This document shows positions 1-9,108 of a stretch of DNA of 64,000 bases, piece by piece. Positions within the stretch are counted from its first letter, which is position 1, and the number at the start of each line of letters is the position of its first letter. The notes under the pieces were generated by a model, which searched no databases, had not been told where the DNA came from, and saw nothing but the letters and a program-made list of their open reading frames with translations. A program made the position numbers and the translations under genes. Source of the DNA: Streptomyces sp. I6 (GTDB lineage: Bacteria; Actinomycetota; Actinomycetes; Streptomycetales; Streptomycetaceae); the NCBI GenBank assembly GCA_003725745.1, contig RHDP01000001.1, forward strand, positions 5,869,501-5,933,500, given 5' to 3'.

Positions 1-173
1 TCGGTCGCGTCGAGCCGTTCCAGCGCTGCGTGCTCCAACCGCTGGTCCCCACGGCCCGACCAGCGCCCCACCCAGCTGCGCAACCCGGTCCAGGCGTCGG
101 TACCCGCTGCCTGGACCACGGCCGCGCCCCCTGCTGCGGCGAGCACCGCCAGCTCCTCCGGCCCTACCTGCAT
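1..173 (-). CDS. Conserved actinobacterial hypothetical protein, N-terminal part
   Basis: A minus-strand frame opens at an ATG at 173 and stays open to the left edge, giving the first 57 residues of a protein whose end lies outside the window. The ATG follows a purine-rich stretch (AAGGGGGA) at good spacing. The N-terminus has an Ala/Gly/Val-rich start (ELAVLAAAGGAAVVQAAGTD) followed by WxGxRSWVGRW and an acidic/basic segment RLEHAALERLD. I recognise this style from a family of roughly 150-250 residue Streptomyces hypothetical proteins, often membrane-proximal or linked to accessory regions, but I know of no function. The perfect inverted repeat at 207-225 lies just upstream and may control it. 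The gene call rests on frame, start and ribosome-binding site only. Confidence 0.6.
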   Translation of the reverse strand, partial: MQVGPEELAVLAAAGGAAVVQAAGTDAWTGLRSWVGRWSGRGDQRLEHAALERLDAT

Positions 174-206
174 GTCCGGTCCCCCTTCGTGGCTTCAGGA
201 CGGCGA

Positions 207-225
207 CCGTAGCGTTCTGCTACGG
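207..225. promoter_or_regulatory. Perfect inverted repeat upstream of the left-edge gene
   Basis: CCGTAGC and GCTACGG are perfect 7-base arms separated by five bases (GTTCT). The repeat lies about 35 bases upstream of the ATG at 173, a usual place for an operator. It could equally form a small hairpin. No regulator gene is visible next to it. Confidence 0.35.
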
Positions 226-505
226 CGGGTGCGGTGCGGATCGACAAAAATACGCACCCCCCGCGAGTCCTCCGCGTGCCCGCGGGCCGCGCCCTGCCCC
301 TGGCGGACCGCCGCCTCATCCTTCACCCGATACGGAAGGATCCGTGTCGGCTGACAGTGAGGATGGGACGTGGTGACGCTGCTGGTGGGTCTGACCCCTC
401 GGCTGACTGACGTCTCGACTGTCCTGTTTGGGATTTGTCGGCCCGCCGGGCGTCACCACGCACGCGGCCGGACGGGCGTTTGTGACTTCATAGCGCCTCT
501 GTGTG
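226..505. other. Intergenic flank of the IS110 element
   Basis: No convincing gene. The part nearest the transposase (about 361-505) is the non-coding 3' flank of the IS110 transposase and probably holds that element's end. Directly after its stop codon the minus strand reads CTTGACA then a short run containing GCTATGA, which resembles the CTTGACA/CATAGGAGC found after the stop of the second transposase near 2950. Confidence 0.35.
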
Positions 506-1588
506 TCAAGCGACTGCAGCGAGTTGGGTCCGATGGTCGCGTTGCATGATCCGGTAAACCACGTTGGACAGCCGTCGCTTGAGAGCTCGGCGGGCCTCGG
601 GCGGGGTCTTCCCCTCGGCGATCTTGCGGAGGTAGTAGTCCTGCCCGCGTCCGCCGTCGCGGATCTGGCAGACGGCGATCGTGTGCAGGACCGAGTTCAG
701 CGCGCGGTTGCCGCCGGTGTTGAGTCGGTGGCGGACGTTGTTGCCGCTGGAGGCGTCCAGGGGCGCGGTGCCTGTGTAGCTGGCGAAGTGGTGCTCGGTG
801 GGGAAGCGGGTGACGTCGCCGACGTGCCCGAGGACCTTGGCAGCCAGCACGGTTCCCAGGCCCGGCAGGCGGGTGAGCGTGGTGCGGGTGGCGGCCAGTG
901 CCTCGCGCATCTGGATCTCGTTGTCCTTGACCAGTCGGTCCAGGCGTCGCAGGTCGGCCAGCAGGTCGCGGGCTATGTCGCGGCGGCAGTTGTCGGTGGC
1001 GGTGACGGGGCGGATGCCCTTCATCGCGGCGGCGGCCTTGTCGGCGGACAGACCGGTGGCCACGCCGCCGGGCAACAGGTCACGCAGGACGGCGTGCAGC
1101 CGGTTCAGGACGCGGGTGCGCTCGTGGACCAGGTCGTCGCGCCGCTCGGTCAGCAGCCGCAGGATCGTCGTCTGGTCCTCGGCGGTCACCTGCCGCAGGT
1201 CGGGGCGGAACAGGGCGACCTGGGCAACGTGGCGGGCGTCTGCCTCGTCGGTCTTGCGGTTGCCGCCGGTGGCCAGCAGCCGGGCCCTGGCGGAGAGCGT
1301 GGCCGGCACGTCGACCACGTCCTCGCCGGCGGCGGCCAGCTGCTGGGCGAGCGAGCGGCCAAGCCCGCCGGCGCCCTCGACGGCGAAGCGACGCTCGGGC
1401 CACTGCTCGCACCAGGCCATGAGCTGGCGGAGCGTACCGGCGTTGACGACGAACCGGCGCTTGGCCAGTTGGTGCCCCGAGGCGTCGACGGCGACGGCGG
1501 TGTGGGAGGACTTGTGCGGGTCGATACCGATCAGGATCACAGGCTGGCCTTGCACTCGACGGGAGCGGGGAGGGAGTGCGGTGGGCAT
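506..1588 (-). CDS. IS110-family transposase
   Basis: A 360-residue DEDD-type transposase/recombinase. The N-terminal RuvC-like half starts with the typical LIGIDPHKSSHTAV (first Asp), followed by AVEGAGGLG (Glu) and a KTDEADARHVA segment (two Asp). The C-terminal Transposase_20 half carries LPGLGTVLAAKVLG and GTAPLDASSGN, the latter holding the serine that acts as nucleophile in studied IS110 recombinases, then LNTGGNRALNSVLHTIA. The frame is intact, so the element may be active. An internal GTG at 1555 just before VQGQPVILIGIDPHK is an alternative start. IS110 enzymes are known to be guided by a bridge RNA made from the element's own non-coding end; here that would be the gap beginning at 1589. 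Confidence 0.9.
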   Translation of the reverse strand: MPTALPPRSRRVQGQPVILIGIDPHKSSHTAVAVDASGHQLAKRRFVVNAGTLRQLMAWCEQWPERRFAVEGAGGLGRSLAQQLAAAGEDVVDVPATLSARARLLATGGNRKTDEADARHVAQVALFRPDLRQVTAEDQTTILRLLTERRDDLVHERTRVLNRLHAVLRDLLPGGVATGLSADKAAAAMKGIRPVTATDNCRRDIARDLLADLRRLDRLVKDNEIQMREALAATRTTLTRLPGLGTVLAAKVLGHVGDVTRFPTEHHFASYTGTAPLDASSGNNVRHRLNTGGNRALNSVLHTIAVCQIRDGGRGQDYYLRKIAEGKTPPEARRALKRRLSNVVYRIMQRDHRTQLAAVA

Positions 1589-1864
1589 CCTGACTTGAAG
1601 TCACCGTGCCGTCCTCATGCCTCTGTCGAGCCACACCGCGCGGGTGTCGGCCGGCGGCGGCACGCTATGAGAGAGCCAGCCCGTGGGCGGCAAGGAGCAC
1701 TGCGGGCCCGTGCCGACCGACACCCTGGACGCTACGGCTGCAGACCGAGCGTCTGGGGTCGATTCAACAAGTCAGGAGCTTGGTCCAGAAGCCCCGTCAC
1801 TGTCTTGTCCACCCGCCCGACCGGCGCGTGCCGCCCTCGGAACGGACACGCCACAAGGACGGAC
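1589..1864. other. Shared upstream gap of two IS110 transposases; possible bridge RNA region
   Basis: The gap of 276 bp separates the two divergent transposase starts. No protein-coding gene is supported. In the IS110 group the bridge RNA is encoded in the non-coding left end, upstream of the transposase, and is roughly 150-200 nt long, so this gap is where one or even both guide RNAs should be encoded. I cannot fold it reliably by eye, so the RNA assignment is an inference from the family. Confidence 0.35.
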
Positions 1865-2949
1865 ATGACCAGCATGACGCACGACGACCCGCAGATCACC
1901 GGCGGAGTCGACACCCACGGCCTGACCCACCACGCGGCCGTGATCGACACGGTCGGCCGGCACCTGGCCGACCGGGAGTTCCCCGCCACCATCCGCGGCT
2001 ACCGCGACCTGCTGGACTGGATGCGCTCACACGGCACGCTGCTCGCGGTCGGGGTGGAGGGCACCGGCGCCTACGGCGCCGAACTCGCCCGGGTGCTGAC
2101 CGCCGCGGGCGTCACGGTCATCGACGTGGACCGGCCGGACCGCAAGACGCGGCGGATGAAGGGCAAGTCCGACCCGATCGACGCCTACGCCGCCGCGACG
2201 GCCGTGCTCTCCGGACGCGCCACCGGCACACCGAAGAGCCGGGACGGCGTGGTCGAGGCCGTGCGTGTCCTGCGACTCGCCCGCCGCAGCGCGGTCAAGG
2301 CCCGCACCCAGGCGATGAACCAGATACGCGGCCTGCTCGTCTCCGCCCCGCGATGCTGCGTGAACAGGTCACCGGTCTGGACCGGGCCGCACTGATACGC
2401 ACACTCACCCGGCTGCGGCCCGGAGACGATCTGTCGCGGCCGCTGACGGCGACCCGGGCATCGCTGCGCCGCCTGGCCCGGCGTCACCAGGCACTTGACG
2501 CCGAGATCGCCGATCTCGATACCGAGATCGGCCCGCTGGTCAAGCAAGCCGCCCCGCAGCTGCTGGAGCTGTTCGGCGTCGGCCCCGAGACCGCCGGCCA
2601 GCTGCTGGCCTCGGCTGGGGACAACCCGGAGCGGATGCGGTCCGAGGGCGCGTTCGCCCACCTGGCGGGGGTCGCACCGGTCCCGGCCTCGTCCGGACGA
2701 ACCCACCGCCACCGCCTCAACCGCGGTGGCGACAGGGCGGCGAACAACGCCCTGCACACCATCGTCCTCACCCGCATGCGCTTCGACGAACGCACCCGCG
2801 CCTACGTCGAACGCCGCACCAAGGAAGGGCTGAACAAGAAGGACATCATGCGCTGCCTCAAGCGATTCGTCGCCCGCGAGGTCTACCGCGCCCTGACCAG
2901 CACACCAACCGAACAAATCACTCAAACCGACCTGGCTCCAGCGGCTTGA
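1865..2949 (+). pseudogene. IS110-family transposase, frame broken once
   Basis: Starts at the ATG at 1865 behind an AAGGACGG ribosome-binding site. The first part has GGVDTHGLTHHAAVID, VEGTGAYG and KSDPIDAYAA, the DEDD residues of the RuvC-like half; the second part has FGVGPETAGQLLASAG, GVAPVPASSGRTH with the candidate serine, and LNRGGDRAANNALHTIV. The two parts are in different frames. At about 2346-2350 the sequence reads GCCCCGCGATG where GCCCCGGCGATG would join LLVSAP directly to AMLREQ, so a single G seems to be missing. Joined, the protein would be about 361 residues, the usual IS110 size. The break could be real decay but matches the many single-base losses elsewhere in this window. 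Confidence 0.85.
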
Positions 2950-3604
2950 CAGCCATAGGAGCATCCCCTCCCCGAAACTGCGCTCGGCGGCATACGCCGG
3001 CCCGCCAGTGCCGCCGTGCTCACTGCGATCATCACTGTGCTCACCGGGAGCCCCGGGAGCCGCGGGAGGCATGGCGGGAGGCACGACCGGGGGCAGGCCG
3101 CCCGCCCGCACGCAACACTTGGGCCGGTACCGACGCGTCTGGGGTGCGTGCCGTGGCCGGGCAGGGCCGCGTCGCCCGGCAAGGGGAGGGCCATGAACCG
3201 CTGGGTCGGCATCGTGTCGCCGCGCGAGACCGCGCCGCCGACACCCGTGCACCGCGTCGCGCTCGCCAACGACGCCGCGCGCAACCGGAGGTGGTAGCAA
3301 CTGGCCGGCCACACCGGGCCGTATGAGCGGATGCGGCGGGCGCCGCGCACGCTCGGTCGGGAGCACGCGCGCCGCTACGGGTGGGAACGGTACGCGTACT
3401 GCATCGACCCGGCCGGCGGCTTCTCCGACGGCGGCCACCCCCAGCGGGCTGCCCTCCCGGCTCGGGCAATGCCCCTGGCCCTGTCGCCGCGGAGAATATG
3501 TACCTTGGCTCTCGCCGGCAGGCCCGGCAGCGCCGGAGCGGGACGAGGCCCGCTGATCCACCCCGGCGATGTGACATCCCGTGACAGATGAGAGGCTCAG
3601 GCGG
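2950..3604 (+). other. Debris between IS110 and pcaL
   Basis: After the transposase stop the sequence reads GACAGCCATAGGAGCATCC, which resembles the right ends of other actinobacterial IS110 elements as I remember them. Beyond that, a short frame at 3194-3297 has a good GGGGAGGG ribosome-binding site and encodes 34 residues (MNRWVGIVSPRETAP...); the same frame continues past a TAG at 3295 for about 85 more codons (GREHARRYGWERYAYCIDP...). I do not recognise it. It may be the remains of a gene broken by the insertions. Confidence 0.3.
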
Positions 3605-4916
3605 GTGAGTGAGACACCACCGAACACCCTGCAATACCGCTTCGACGGGCCGGAAGACGCCCCGGTCCTGATCCTGGGTCCCTCACTGGGTACCACCTGG
3701 CACATGTGGGACCGGCAAGTGCCGGAGCTGTCGCGGCGGTGGCGGGTGCTGCGCTTCGACCTGCCGGGGCACGGCGGCGCGCCGGCCCATCCGGCCGGGT
3801 CGGTGGCCGAACTCGCCGACCGGCTCGCCGCCACGCTCGACGAACTCGGCGTCCAGCGCTTCGGATACGCGGGCTGCTCCATCGGCGGCGCGGTCGGCAT
3901 CGACCTGGCGCTGCGGATCCCGCACCGGATCGCCTCGCTCGCCCTGGTGGCCGCGTCGCCGAGGTTCGGCACCGCGGACGAGTTCCGCCAGCGCGGCGTG
4001 ATCGTCCGTACCAACGGTCTCGACCCGATGGCGCGCGCGGCGCCCGAGAGCTGGTTCACCCCGGGCTTCGCCGCCGCGCAGCCCGCCATCGTCGAGTGGG
4101 CCGTCCAGATGGTGCGCACCACCGACCCCGGCTGCTACATCGCCGCCTGCGAGGCGCTGGCCGCCTTCGACGTACGCGCCGACCTGGGGAGGGTCGGCGT
4201 GCCGACGCTGGTCCTGGTCGGATCCGACGACCAGTTGACCGGGCCCGCCGAGGCGCGCACGCTGGTCGCCGGGATACCGGACGCACGGCTCGCCCTGGTC
4301 CCGGAGCGTCGCACCTCGCGCCCGTGGAGCAGCCGGCGGCGGTGACCGACCTGCTCGTACGGCACTTCTCCCTGGCCTGGCAGGACACCCTGCACGCGAT
4401 CCCCGCGCCGCAGTCCGCCCGCTCCGCCTCTTCCGCTCCTTCCGCTCCTTCCGTGCCCTGCGCGTCCGCGCCGGTGACCCCCGTCGCCGAGATCGCCCCG
4501 GCCGCCGAGCAGCCCCACCCCGAGGGTGCGGTACGGCCCGACCCCTATGAGGCGGGGATGAAGGTCAGGCGTGCGGTGCTGGGCGACGCGCACGTCGACC
4601 AGGCGATGGCGGCGGCGGACGAGTTCACCGCGGACTTCCAGGAGCTGGTCACGCGCTACGCCTGGGGGAGGTCTGGACCCGGGAGGGCCTCGACCGGCGG
4701 ACCCGGAGCGCGGTCACCCTCACGGCCCTGGTGGCCGGCGGTCACCTGGAGGAGCTGGCCTTCCACACCCGCGCCGCCCTGCGCAGCGGCCTCACCCCCA
4801 CGGAGATCCGCGAGATCCTCATCCAGGCCGGTGTCTACTGCGGCGTCCCGGCGGCGAACGCCGCCTTCCGGGTCGCCCGGTCTGTGATCCTGGAGGAGAC
4901 CACTCCGCGCGACTGA
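3605..4916 (+). pseudogene. pcaL: Fused 3-oxoadipate enol-lactonase / 4-carboxymuconolactone decarboxylase, two frame breaks
   Basis: PcaL catalyses two successive steps of the protocatechuate branch of the beta-ketoadipate pathway. The N-terminal alpha/beta hydrolase starts at a GTG at 3605 (VSETPPNTLQYRFDG), with FDLPGHGG and a nucleophile Ser92 in GCSIGG. After an Ala/Ser/Pro-rich linker the C-terminal carboxymuconolactone decarboxylase part shows YEAGMKVRRAVLGDAHVDQA, EVWTREGLDRRTRS and a long tail ending VSVILEET-like (RSVILEETTPRD). The frame breaks at about 4303 (CCGGAGCG where CCGGGAGCG restores LVPGASHLAPVEQP) and again at 4664-4668 (one G short of restoring YAWGEVWTREG). Both are single-base losses in G runs. 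No other pca genes are beside it, which is odd, since pcaL normally sits in a pca operon; the IS110 pair directly upstream may have separated it. Confidence 0.88.
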
Positions 4917-5109
4917 GCGCCCGTCCCCGCCGCGCCCCGTCCTTCCCCCGCCCCGGCCCTCCCGTGCCCGGCGCCGTCCCTGCCGCACCCGAGGGCGGAC
5001 CGCGTTCGGGAAGAGGCGGGCGATGAAGGGGCGGGCGGGGAAGGGCCGGCCCGGGGAACCGGGCGCGCCGCGTCGCGCGGGGCCCGGACGCGAGAGGAAG
5101 GCCGTCCCC

Positions 5110-5742
5110 GTGAAGCTCACCAAGAAGTCGCACGCCTGCATCCGCCTGGAGAAGGCCGGGCAGACCCTCGTCATCGATCCCGGGGTCTTCAGCGAGCCCG
5201 ACGCCGCCGCCGGGGCCGACGCCCTGCTCGTCACGCACGAGCACCCGGACCACTTCAGCGAGGAGCGGCTCCGGGTCGCGCTCGACGCCGACCCCGCCGT
5301 CGAGGTGTGGACCCTCCGCAGCGTCGCCGGGCAGCTGTCGGCCGCCTTCCCCGGCAGGGTGCACACCGTCGGCGACGGCGACACCTTCACCGCGGCCGGC
5401 TTCGGCGTGCAGGTGCACGGCGAACTGCACGCCGTGATCCACCCGGACCTGCCGCGGATCACCAATGTCGGGTTCCTCGTGGACGGTTCGGTCTTCCACC
5501 CGGGCGACGCCCTCACCGTCCCCGGCGAGCCGGTGGAGACGCTGATGCTCCCCGTGATGGCCCCGTGGAACAAGGTCGCGGAGGTCATCGACTACGTCCG
5601 CGAGGTCGGACCGCGGCGGGCGATCGACATCCACGACGCCCTGCTCACCGACCTCGCCCGCCCGGTCTACGACACCCACATCCGGAACCTGGGCGGCGCC
5701 GAGCACCGCCGGCTCGCCTCCGGGGAGTCCACCGAGCTCTGA
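5110..5742 (+). CDS. Metallo-beta-lactamase-fold metal-dependent hydrolase
   Basis: About 210 residues from the GTG at 5110, which follows a GAGGAAGG ribosome-binding site; a longer ATG start at 5023 would add an Arg/Gly-rich stretch and is unlikely. The protein begins VKLTKKSHACIRLE, typical of the UPF0173-like group of small MBL-fold hydrolases, with the metal-binding THEHPDHF at residues 42-49 and later FHPGDAL and a conserved DIHDALLT. These enzymes bind two metal ions and hydrolyse an unknown substrate in the cytoplasm. It stands alone between pcaL and the exonuclease gene. Confidence 0.85.
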   Translation: MKLTKKSHACIRLEKAGQTLVIDPGVFSEPDAAAGADALLVTHEHPDHFSEERLRVALDADPAVEVWTLRSVAGQLSAAFPGRVHTVGDGDTFTAAGFGVQVHGELHAVIHPDLPRITNVGFLVDGSVFHPGDALTVPGEPVETLMLPVMAPWNKVAEVIDYVREVGPRRAIDIHDALLTDLARPVYDTHIRNLGGAEHRRLASGESTEL

Positions 5743-5861
5743 GGCCCGGCGGGCGAGCTCTGAGGCCCGGCGGGGCGCTGCCCGGGCCGGGGCGGCCGGT
5801 TTCCGCCGGGGGACCCCCGGTCCGCCCGTGACTGTCCGACCCCGCGGCTACGCTTGACGGC

Positions 5862-6641
5862 ATGCGCATCGCCACCTTCAACGTCAATTCGATCACCGCC
5901 CGCCTCCCGCGGCTGCTCGCCTGGCTGGAGAGCAGCGGCACGGACGTGCTGTGCATCCAGGAGGCCAAGTGCACCGCCGAGCAGTTCCCGGTGGACGCCC
6001 TCGCAGAGCTCGGCTACGAGTCCGCGGTCAACGCCGACGGCAGGTGGAACGGCGTGGCGGTGGTCTCCCGGGTGGGCCTCGAAGACGTCGTGAAGGGCCT
6101 GCCCGGCGGCCCGGAGTACGGCGGAGTGCAGGAGCCGCGGGCGCTGAGCGCCACCTGCGGCCCGGTCCGCGTCTGGTCGGTGTATGTGCCGAACGGCCGC
6201 GAGGTCGCCCACGAGCACTACACGTACAAGCTGGCCTGGCTGGAGGCGCTGAGGGCCGCGGTCGCGCAGGACGCGGAGTCCGGCCGCCCGTTCGCGGTGC
6301 TCGGCGACTACAACATCGCGCCGACCGACGACGACGTGTGGGACCCGTCCTTCTTCGAGGGGATGACCCATGTGACCGAGCCGGAGCGCGCCGCACTGGC
6401 CGGACTGCGCGAGGCGGGCCTCGCCGACGTGGTCCCGCGCCCGCTGAAGTACGACCACCCGTTCACGTACTGGGACTACCGCCAGCTGTGCTTCCCCAAG
6501 AACCGGGGTATGCGTATCGACCTGGTGTACGGCAACGAGCCGTTCACCGCGGCCGTCAAGGACAGCTATGTCGACCGCGAGGAGCGCAAGGGCAAGGGGG
6601 CCTCGGACCACGCCCCCGTGGTGGTCGATCTCGATCTCTGA
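5862..6641 (+). CDS. xthA: Exodeoxyribonuclease III
   Basis: A 259-residue ExoIII/AP endonuclease of the exonuclease-endonuclease-phosphatase superfamily. It acts on abasic sites and 3' ends in base excision repair. Diagnostic motifs occur in order: FNVNSI, QEAKC with metal-binding Glu34, SVYVPNG, LGDYNIAP with the catalytic Asp/Asn, TYWDYR, RIDLVY and the final SDHAPV with the catalytic His. The length matches the family. The start at 5862 has a TACGCT-like -10 box about 12 bases upstream, so the mRNA may have little or no leader, as is common in Streptomyces. Confidence 0.95.
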   Translation: MRIATFNVNSITARLPRLLAWLESSGTDVLCIQEAKCTAEQFPVDALAELGYESAVNADGRWNGVAVVSRVGLEDVVKGLPGGPEYGGVQEPRALSATCGPVRVWSVYVPNGREVAHEHYTYKLAWLEALRAAVAQDAESGRPFAVLGDYNIAPTDDDVWDPSFFEGMTHVTEPERAALAGLREAGLADVVPRPLKYDHPFTYWDYRQLCFPKNRGMRIDLVYGNEPFTAAVKDSYVDREERKGKGASDHAPVVVDLDL

Positions 6642-6721
6642 CCGGTGCCCGGGGCACGCTCTCCGGCCGCGTCCGCGCGCCCAGTGGTGCGCCCGTCCAC
6701 GGGAATGCGAGGCTGATCGGT

Positions 6722-7161
6722 ATGAACATCCCATTCTTGGACAGCTGGCGCAAAAGGCACGGCGGCCCCCGGGGCCAGTCGCCGGTGTCCACGGTCGGGG
6801 GCGATCCGGAGGGTGTGGCGGAACTGCTGTCCGAGTGCGCGCTGCTGCGGGCGAGGGTGGGTCAGCAGGGGCTGGAACTGGACGACACGCCCTCCTCGTT
6901 GGAGGCGCTGGACCAGTTGCCCCGCGCTGGCGGGACGACCCCGAGGAGCTTCCCTGGCTGGGCAACGACGCGGGACTCTACCTGGGCACGGTGATCGTCC
7001 GTACCGTGCGGGGTGCCGCCTGGCACGTCTGGCCGGGCGGCCACCCCGTGGTGCGGCTCGCCTCCGGGCGCGAGGTCAATGTGGTGGAGGCGGGACTCGA
7101 CTGGGCGGTGCACGGATCGCCCGAGCTGTCCCAGGTGTACGCGGAGGCGGCCGAGGCATGA
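6722..7161 (+). pseudogene. DUF6278-like hypothetical protein, frame broken once
   Basis: Begins MNIPFLDSWRKRHGG and ends VHGSPELSQVYAEAAEA. The middle changes frame at the C run 6920-6923: one extra C would give LDQLPPRWRDDPEELPWLG and join both halves into a protein of about 146 residues. I recall a small Streptomyces family (DUF6278) with this start and the DDPEELPWLGNDAGLYLGTV core; the number is from memory. No function is known. It lies 80 bases after the exonuclease gene and could be co-transcribed. Confidence 0.7.
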
Positions 7162-7413
7162 TCCAGCTTCGATCCCTTTAGATGGCTATTACCGCTTTTG
7201 TCCTATTCGGTGCGTGTCGGGTCGTGAAGTGCCTTGCCGGGCTGGATAGTTTGCGCTGACCTCGACACCACCGAGATTGGGGCAGAGCAGCGTATGGCCG
7301 TCGATCCGCTGATCGAGTTGAGTGATGTCGTCATGGAGCGCGTGTGCGTCGCGCGTCCCCCGGAGCCGGGCGGTAGCTCGTAGAGCCGCGCCCGGCTCGG
7401 CGCCGGCCGGAGA
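7162..7413. other. AT-richer intergenic stretch
   Basis: Less GC-rich than its surroundings, with words such as TTTAGATGGCTATTACCGCTTTTG. A 30-codon plus-strand frame from 7294 and the reading frames around it resemble nothing I know. It may be a scar of a lost insertion element. I support no gene here. Confidence 0.3.
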
Positions 7414-8999
7414 TCACTGCTCGCGCAACGGGACCGACACATACGAGGGGTCGGTCGCGGGTGAGGAGAAGGTCAGCCGTGCGCCGGACGGGTTGTGCTC
7501 GATGTAGAGCGGGTCGACTGTGTCGACGACCAGGGCCAGACGATGGCCGGCCGGGACGTCGTAGGCGGTGGAGAACAGCTCCAGGTCTACGGGGAACGGC
7601 TTGCCCGGAGTCCGGCCGTGGAACGTGTACGGCGCATGGCTGACCAGCTTGCCGAGGCCGAGCGGCCCCACGTCGTAGAGGTACGCGACGAGGGTGCCGC
7701 TCTCCTTGGTGCTGGAGACCGTGGTGTGGAGCTTCGCCGTGCCCCTGATCCGCTGGGGGGTGCCGTAGCGCTCGGACCGCCAGACCGCGGCGAACCACCG
7801 GGGGAGCAGCGGGATCGAGGCGGTGGGGGGCAGTTTCACGAACTGGTCCAGGGCGCTGGAGAGCATCGCGATGCCGCCGTTGGCTCCCGAGTCGATGTTC
7901 GCGCGGATCGTCTCCGTGCCCCCAGGTTGATCTTGCGGGCGTCGGCGCCCACCGACTTCCAGTCCGGGTAGGTCTCATACCGCCCGCCGGAGCGCGACAG
8001 GATGCGCACGGGCTGCTCGCGGTCCACTCCGTTGTCGGTGCCCTTGAGATGGTGGTCCAGCCAGCGGCGGGCGCCGTCCCAGACGTCGTTGGGCAGGCCG
8101 AGGAGCCCCGGTGCCTCCGCGGTCGCGTGGTCGCCCGGGCGGAACTCCAGCCGCTTGGGCACGGTGAGCCGCTCGTAGAACTCGGCGTACTGGTTGGGCG
8201 GGAAGACGCTGTCGCCCCAGGCGTTGGCCAGCATGACGGCCGTGCCGTTCCGGTTGATCCGGTCGACGTGGGCGGAGGGGGACCGCTTCTCCCCCCACGC
8301 CACCATCTCGTCCTCCTTGTCCAGGTTCGCTCCGAGGAAGTCCTTGGCGAACTGCCGGAGCTCGGGGCCGGGGCGGCCCGTGAGGCGGCCCGTGCCGAGG
8401 AGCAGCCCGGCGGCCTGGCGGTGCTGGGTGCGGCCGCTGTAGATGGAGTCGGTGAGGTCGGCCCAGCCGCTGAGCGCCGCCACGGCCCTGACCCGGTCGT
8501 CGTGCGCGGCGGCAAGCAGGCTGATCCCGGCCGCGTACGACATGCCCGCCATGCCCACCCTGGACGGGTCGGCCGGGGTGTTGGCGATCGCCCAGTCGAC
8601 GACCTTGCGCGCGTCGGCGATGTCCGGCGGTCCGGCGACCTCGATGTTCCCGCCGGACTGCCAGAAGCCGCGGACGTTGTAGGTCACCACGACGTAGCCG
8701 GAGCCGGCGAGCTTCCGGGCCTGCGCGAGGTACTCGATCTGGGGTGTGGCCCAGCTGGTGGGGAGTACGACCACCGGGTAGGTGCGCGAACCGCCGGCGC
8801 CGGCCGGGGTGACGACATTGGCCTTGAGGACGGTGCCGCCGTCACCGCGGATGTCGACGAACCGTATACCGGGTGCGTCCGAAGTGCCGGCGGCCGCCGC
8901 GGGAGCGGCCGGGGCGAGCCCGAAGGCGGCCCCGGCCAGCAGCGCCGCGCAGACGGCGCCGGTCGTCGAGGTGCGCAGGGCCTTGTGGGGGTGTCCCAT
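7414..8999 (-). pseudogene. Secreted CocE/X-Pro dipeptidyl-peptidase (S15) family hydrolase, frame broken once
   Basis: Translation from the ATG at 8999 gives a signal peptide (basic MGHPHKALR, hydrophobic core, APAAAAGTSD cleavage region) and then an alpha/beta hydrolase with FVDIRGDGGTVLKANVVTPAG, VVTYNVRGFWQSGG (strand and oxyanion region) and MAGMSYAAG containing the nucleophile serine. After the break the C-terminal jelly-roll domain follows (LLPRWFAAVWRSERYG... ending FSSPATDPSYVSVPLREQ), typical of the PepX C-terminal domain. The frames meet at the C run 7919-7923: one more G on the coding strand restores INLGGTETIRANID. Full length would be about 528 residues. Family members cleave prolyl dipeptides or act as acyl esterases outside the cell; the substrate cannot be told from sequence. 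Confidence 0.85.
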
Positions 9000-9053
9000 C
9001 GCTCACTCCTGATTCGTGCCTGCCGACTCGTGCCGGCCGCAAAGTGACCCGAC

Positions 9054-9108
9054 GGTAACCTTTGGCCCTTACCCGTGGTAACTACTCGGTGAGTTACGCG
9101 AGCGTAAC
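9054..9108. promoter_or_regulatory. Cluster of GTAAC/GTTAC dyads upstream of the S15 hydrolase
   Basis: GTTACGC-GA-GCGTAAC at 9093-9108 has perfect 7-base arms. It overlaps a second dyad, GTAACT at 9078-9083 and AGTTAC at 9092-9097. A further pair, GGTAA at 9054 and TTACC at about 9069, lies next to it. The cluster ends 55-110 bases upstream of the minus-strand start at 8999. Repeated dyads of this kind look like a TetR- or MarR-type operator; no regulator gene is adjacent. Confidence 0.45.

Larger units (their letters stand above)
506..2949. mobile_element. Pair of divergent IS110-family elements (approximate extent)
   Basis: Two different IS110-family transposase genes face away from each other and share a 276-bp upstream gap. 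IS110 elements lack long terminal inverted repeats, so I cannot place the outer ends by eye; the limits given are only the coding limits, with likely element ends within about 150 bp on each side. The two proteins are clearly different (different spacing of acidic residues and different C-termini), so this is either two independent insertions or one nested in the other, not an inverted duplication. Confidence 0.6.

Noticed and set aside
3016-3591. Two in-frame short ORFs as a split pcaB or other pca gene
   Set aside because: Neither shows the motifs of pca genes; the composition is uncertain and a stop separates them.
7203-7442. A minus-strand transposase remnant suggested by a motif ending HDPTRTE
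   Set aside because: Only a dozen residues looked familiar, and I could not place them in a named IS family.
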